NCBI GenBank assembly: GCA_027063585.1
Contig: JAMORM010000094.1
Coordinates: 1-6,155 of the forward strand
Direction: 5' to 3'
DNA length: 6,155 nt
From: Sulfurimonas sp.
GTDB taxonomy: Bacteria > Campylobacterota > Campylobacteria > Campylobacterales > Sulfurimonadaceae
The notes under the pieces were generated by a model. That model did not search any database. It had not been told where the DNA came from and saw nothing but the letters and a program-made list of their open reading frames with translations. The number at the start of each line of letters is the position of its first letter. Position 1 is the first letter of the stretch. The position numbers and the translations under genes are program-made. Positions 4,493-6,155 of this stretch are shown piece by piece.

Positions 4493-6155
4493 TTATTCCT
4501 CATGCAGCTTTAACTCTTTTTCAAGATATTCGCCGGTATAAGAACCTGTTTGCTTATGGTTTTTTGCCACCTCTTCAGGTGAGCCTTCAGCGATAATAAG
4601 ACCGCCGCCGCTACCGCCCTCAGGTCCCATATCTATAATATAATCGGCATTTTTAATCATATCTAGATTGTGCTCAATAATCAGCATTGAATTGCCAAGT
4701 TCCACAAACTTATGCAGTACATTAGTCAGTCTGTCAACATCTGCAAAATGCAAACCTGTCGTCGGCTCATCCAAAATATAAAGAGTTTTTCCCGTATCTT
4801 TACGGCTTAACTCTTTGGAGAGTTTAATTCTTTGTGCTTCTCCGCCAGAGAGTGTTACGGCATTTTGTCCCAACGTAATATATCCCAGCCCGACATCTAC
4901 AAGTGTTTTCATTTTTTGATGAATTTTAGGAATAGGTTTAAAAAATTCAAAGGCTTCATCTACACTCATTGCAAGTACATCTGCAATCGTTTTTCCTTTG
5001 TAAAAAACTTCCAAAGTCTGCTGGTTATAGCGTTTTCCTCCGCAAGCATCACACTTAACCATAATATCCGGTAAAAAATGCATCTCTATTTTGTTTTCAC
5101 CCTCGCCCTGACACTTCTCACAGCGTCCGCCTTTGACATTAAAAGAGAATCTTGATGCCGTATAACCTCGTATTTGACTCTCTTTTGTTTGGGCAAAGAG
5201 GTTACGAATTTCATCCATTACGCCTGTATAAGTTGCCGGATTACTTCGAGGTGTCCGTCCTATCGGGCTTTGATCCAAATAGATAACCTTATCTACATGT
5301 TCAAGTCCGTTTATTTCTACACCGGCAACTTTATTGACTTTACGTGCATGATTGAGCAGTTCCCTTGCTGTTGGTAGCAGCGTCTGCAACATCAGTGAAC
5401 TTTTTCCACTTCCGCTGACTCCAGTGATGCAGACAAAGTTATTAAGTGGAATTTTAGCATTCAAATTTTCAATATTGTTAATAGTTACATTTTTAATTTC
5501 TATCCATTTGTCTTGAGGGCGTCTGTAAAAATATTCTATTTTCTTGCGGCCATAAAGATAATCAGCTGTTAAGGTTTTTGCTTTTTTCAGTTTTTCTAAC
5601 GTTCCGCTAAAAACGACTTCCCCACCGAATTTTCCAGCACCGCTACCAATATCTACGATAAAATCGGCATTTTCTATCGTCTCTTTATCATGTTCAACAA
5701 CTATAACACTATTGCCTTTTTCCTGCAAACTTCTTAATGTTCTGATAAGCTTTAATGTATCACGTTCATGCAGTCCGATACTCGGCTCGTCAAGTACATA
5801 CATAACACCGGTAAGTCCTGAGCCGATTTGCGATGCTATACGAATTCTTTGTGCTTCCCCTCCGCTTATGGTTCTTGCATCTCGCCCCAAAGTAATGTAA
5901 CCCAATCCTACATCATAAAGAAAAAAGAGCCGCTCTTTTATCTCATTGAGTATCGGCTCTGCTATCATTCTCGACTGCGTGTCAAAGTATGAAAAATTCT
6001 CTTCATTGGCAAAAAAATCATACGTTTTGGCTATAGGCATTTCAAGCAGTTGTGCTATTTGTGTATCGGCTACTTTTACTGCCAAAGACTCTTTTTTAAG
6101 CCTGTGTCCGCCACAAACATCACAAACCTTTTCACTCATATAATCAGCCAGCTCT
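4493..6155 (-). CDS. uvrA: UvrABC system protein A (excision nuclease ATPase), N-terminal part outside the window
   Basis: DNA-damage recognition subunit of nucleotide excision repair; a dimeric double-ABC ATPase that loads UvrB on damaged DNA. The frame runs through the window edge (ELADYMSEKVCDVCGG), so the ATG at 6139 is internal. About 553 of the usual roughly 940 residues are visible. In visible numbering: CDVCGGHRLK (11-20), belonging to a zinc module; the first ABC signature ISGGEAQRIR (96-105) with Walker B VMYVLDEPSIGLH (117-129); Walker A of the second ATPase GVSGSGKSS (245-253); the C-terminal zinc finger CxxC...CxxC (Cys345, 348, 368, 371), which contacts DNA; the second signature LSGGEAQRIK (435-444); and Walker B TLYILDEPTTGLH (457-469). 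All catalytic motifs in view are intact and the C-terminus is complete. The stop lies about 12 nt from the candidate promoter of the next gene on the same strand. No classical terminator with a U-tract follows, so read-through into the structured element is possible. Confidence 0.97.
   Translation of the reverse strand, partial: ELADYMSEKVCDVCGGHRLKKESLAVKVADTQIAQLLEMPIAKTYDFFANEENFSYFDTQSRMIAEPILNEIKERLFFLYDVGLGYITLGRDARTISGGEAQRIRIASQIGSGLTGVMYVLDEPSIGLHERDTLKLIRTLRSLQEKGNSVIVVEHDKETIENADFIVDIGSGAGKFGGEVVFSGTLEKLKKAKTLTADYLYGRKKIEYFYRRPQDKWIEIKNVTINNIENLNAKIPLNNFVCITGVSGSGKSSLMLQTLLPTARELLNHARKVNKVAGVEINGLEHVDKVIYLDQSPIGRTPRSNPATYTGVMDEIRNLFAQTKESQIRGYTASRFSFNVKGGRCEKCQGEGENKIEMHFLPDIMVKCDACGGKRYNQQTLEVFYKGKTIADVLAMSVDEAFEFFKPIPKIHQKMKTLVDVGLGYITLGQNAVTLSGGEAQRIKLSKELSRKDTGKTLYILDEPTTGLHFADVDRLTNVLHKFVELGNSMLIIEHNLDMIKNADYIIDMGPEGGSGGGLIIAEGSPEEVAKNHKQTGSYTGEYLEKELKLHEE

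Noticed and set aside
4832..5900. Several short plus-strand ORFs opposite uvrA
   Set aside because: They are antisense to conserved uvrA motifs, rich in Cys/Ser/Phe as expected for shadow frames, and lack plausible ribosome sites.

Overview
The window is AT-rich bacterial chromosome, most likely from a Campylobacterota (epsilonproteobacterium) of the Sulfurimonas/Sulfuricurvum type. That placement rests on the general character of the proteins, a family II pyrophosphatase and TATAAT boxes without clear -35 partners. It is an inference, not a measured match.

Layout from left to right. Positions 2-1348 (+) hold the C-terminal two thirds or so of a long-chain acyl-CoA synthetase, whose start lies outside the window. 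It is followed after a short gap by a small membrane-anchored bacterial PH-domain protein (about 1388-1828, +), probably in the same transcript; its start codon is doubtful. Facing these genes, and overlapping the PH-domain gene by 4 nt at the stops, is ppaC (1825-2745, -), a manganese-dependent inorganic pyrophosphatase. It appears to have its own -10 box. Upstream of ppaC on the same strand is a hybrid histidine-kinase-like protein with a C-terminal receiver domain (2792-4189, -). Its H-box lacks the phosphoacceptor histidine and its ATP lid is short, so it looks like a pseudokinase or a receiver-driven signalling protein. The right end (4493 to the edge, -) is the C-terminal part of uvrA, the damage-recognition ATPase of nucleotide excision repair.

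The most unusual part is the roughly 280-bp gap between uvrA and the kinase-like gene. It is almost entirely one nested inverted-repeat structure (4205-4475). An outer 29-position stem encloses two long hairpin arms, which gives a three-way junction. The apical loops of the two arms are complementary to each other. One side of the outer stem ends directly before a strong ribosome binding site for the kinase-like gene, and a TATAAT box on the minus strand would start transcription at or near the other side. The element could be a structured 5' leader RNA of the kinase-like gene, a small RNA, or a non-autonomous palindromic mobile element (MITE-like) that landed there. The sequence alone does not decide between these.

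The acyl-CoA synthetase releases pyrophosphate and PpaC hydrolyses it, so the two activities fit metabolically. They are convergently transcribed and there is no direct sign of co-regulation.
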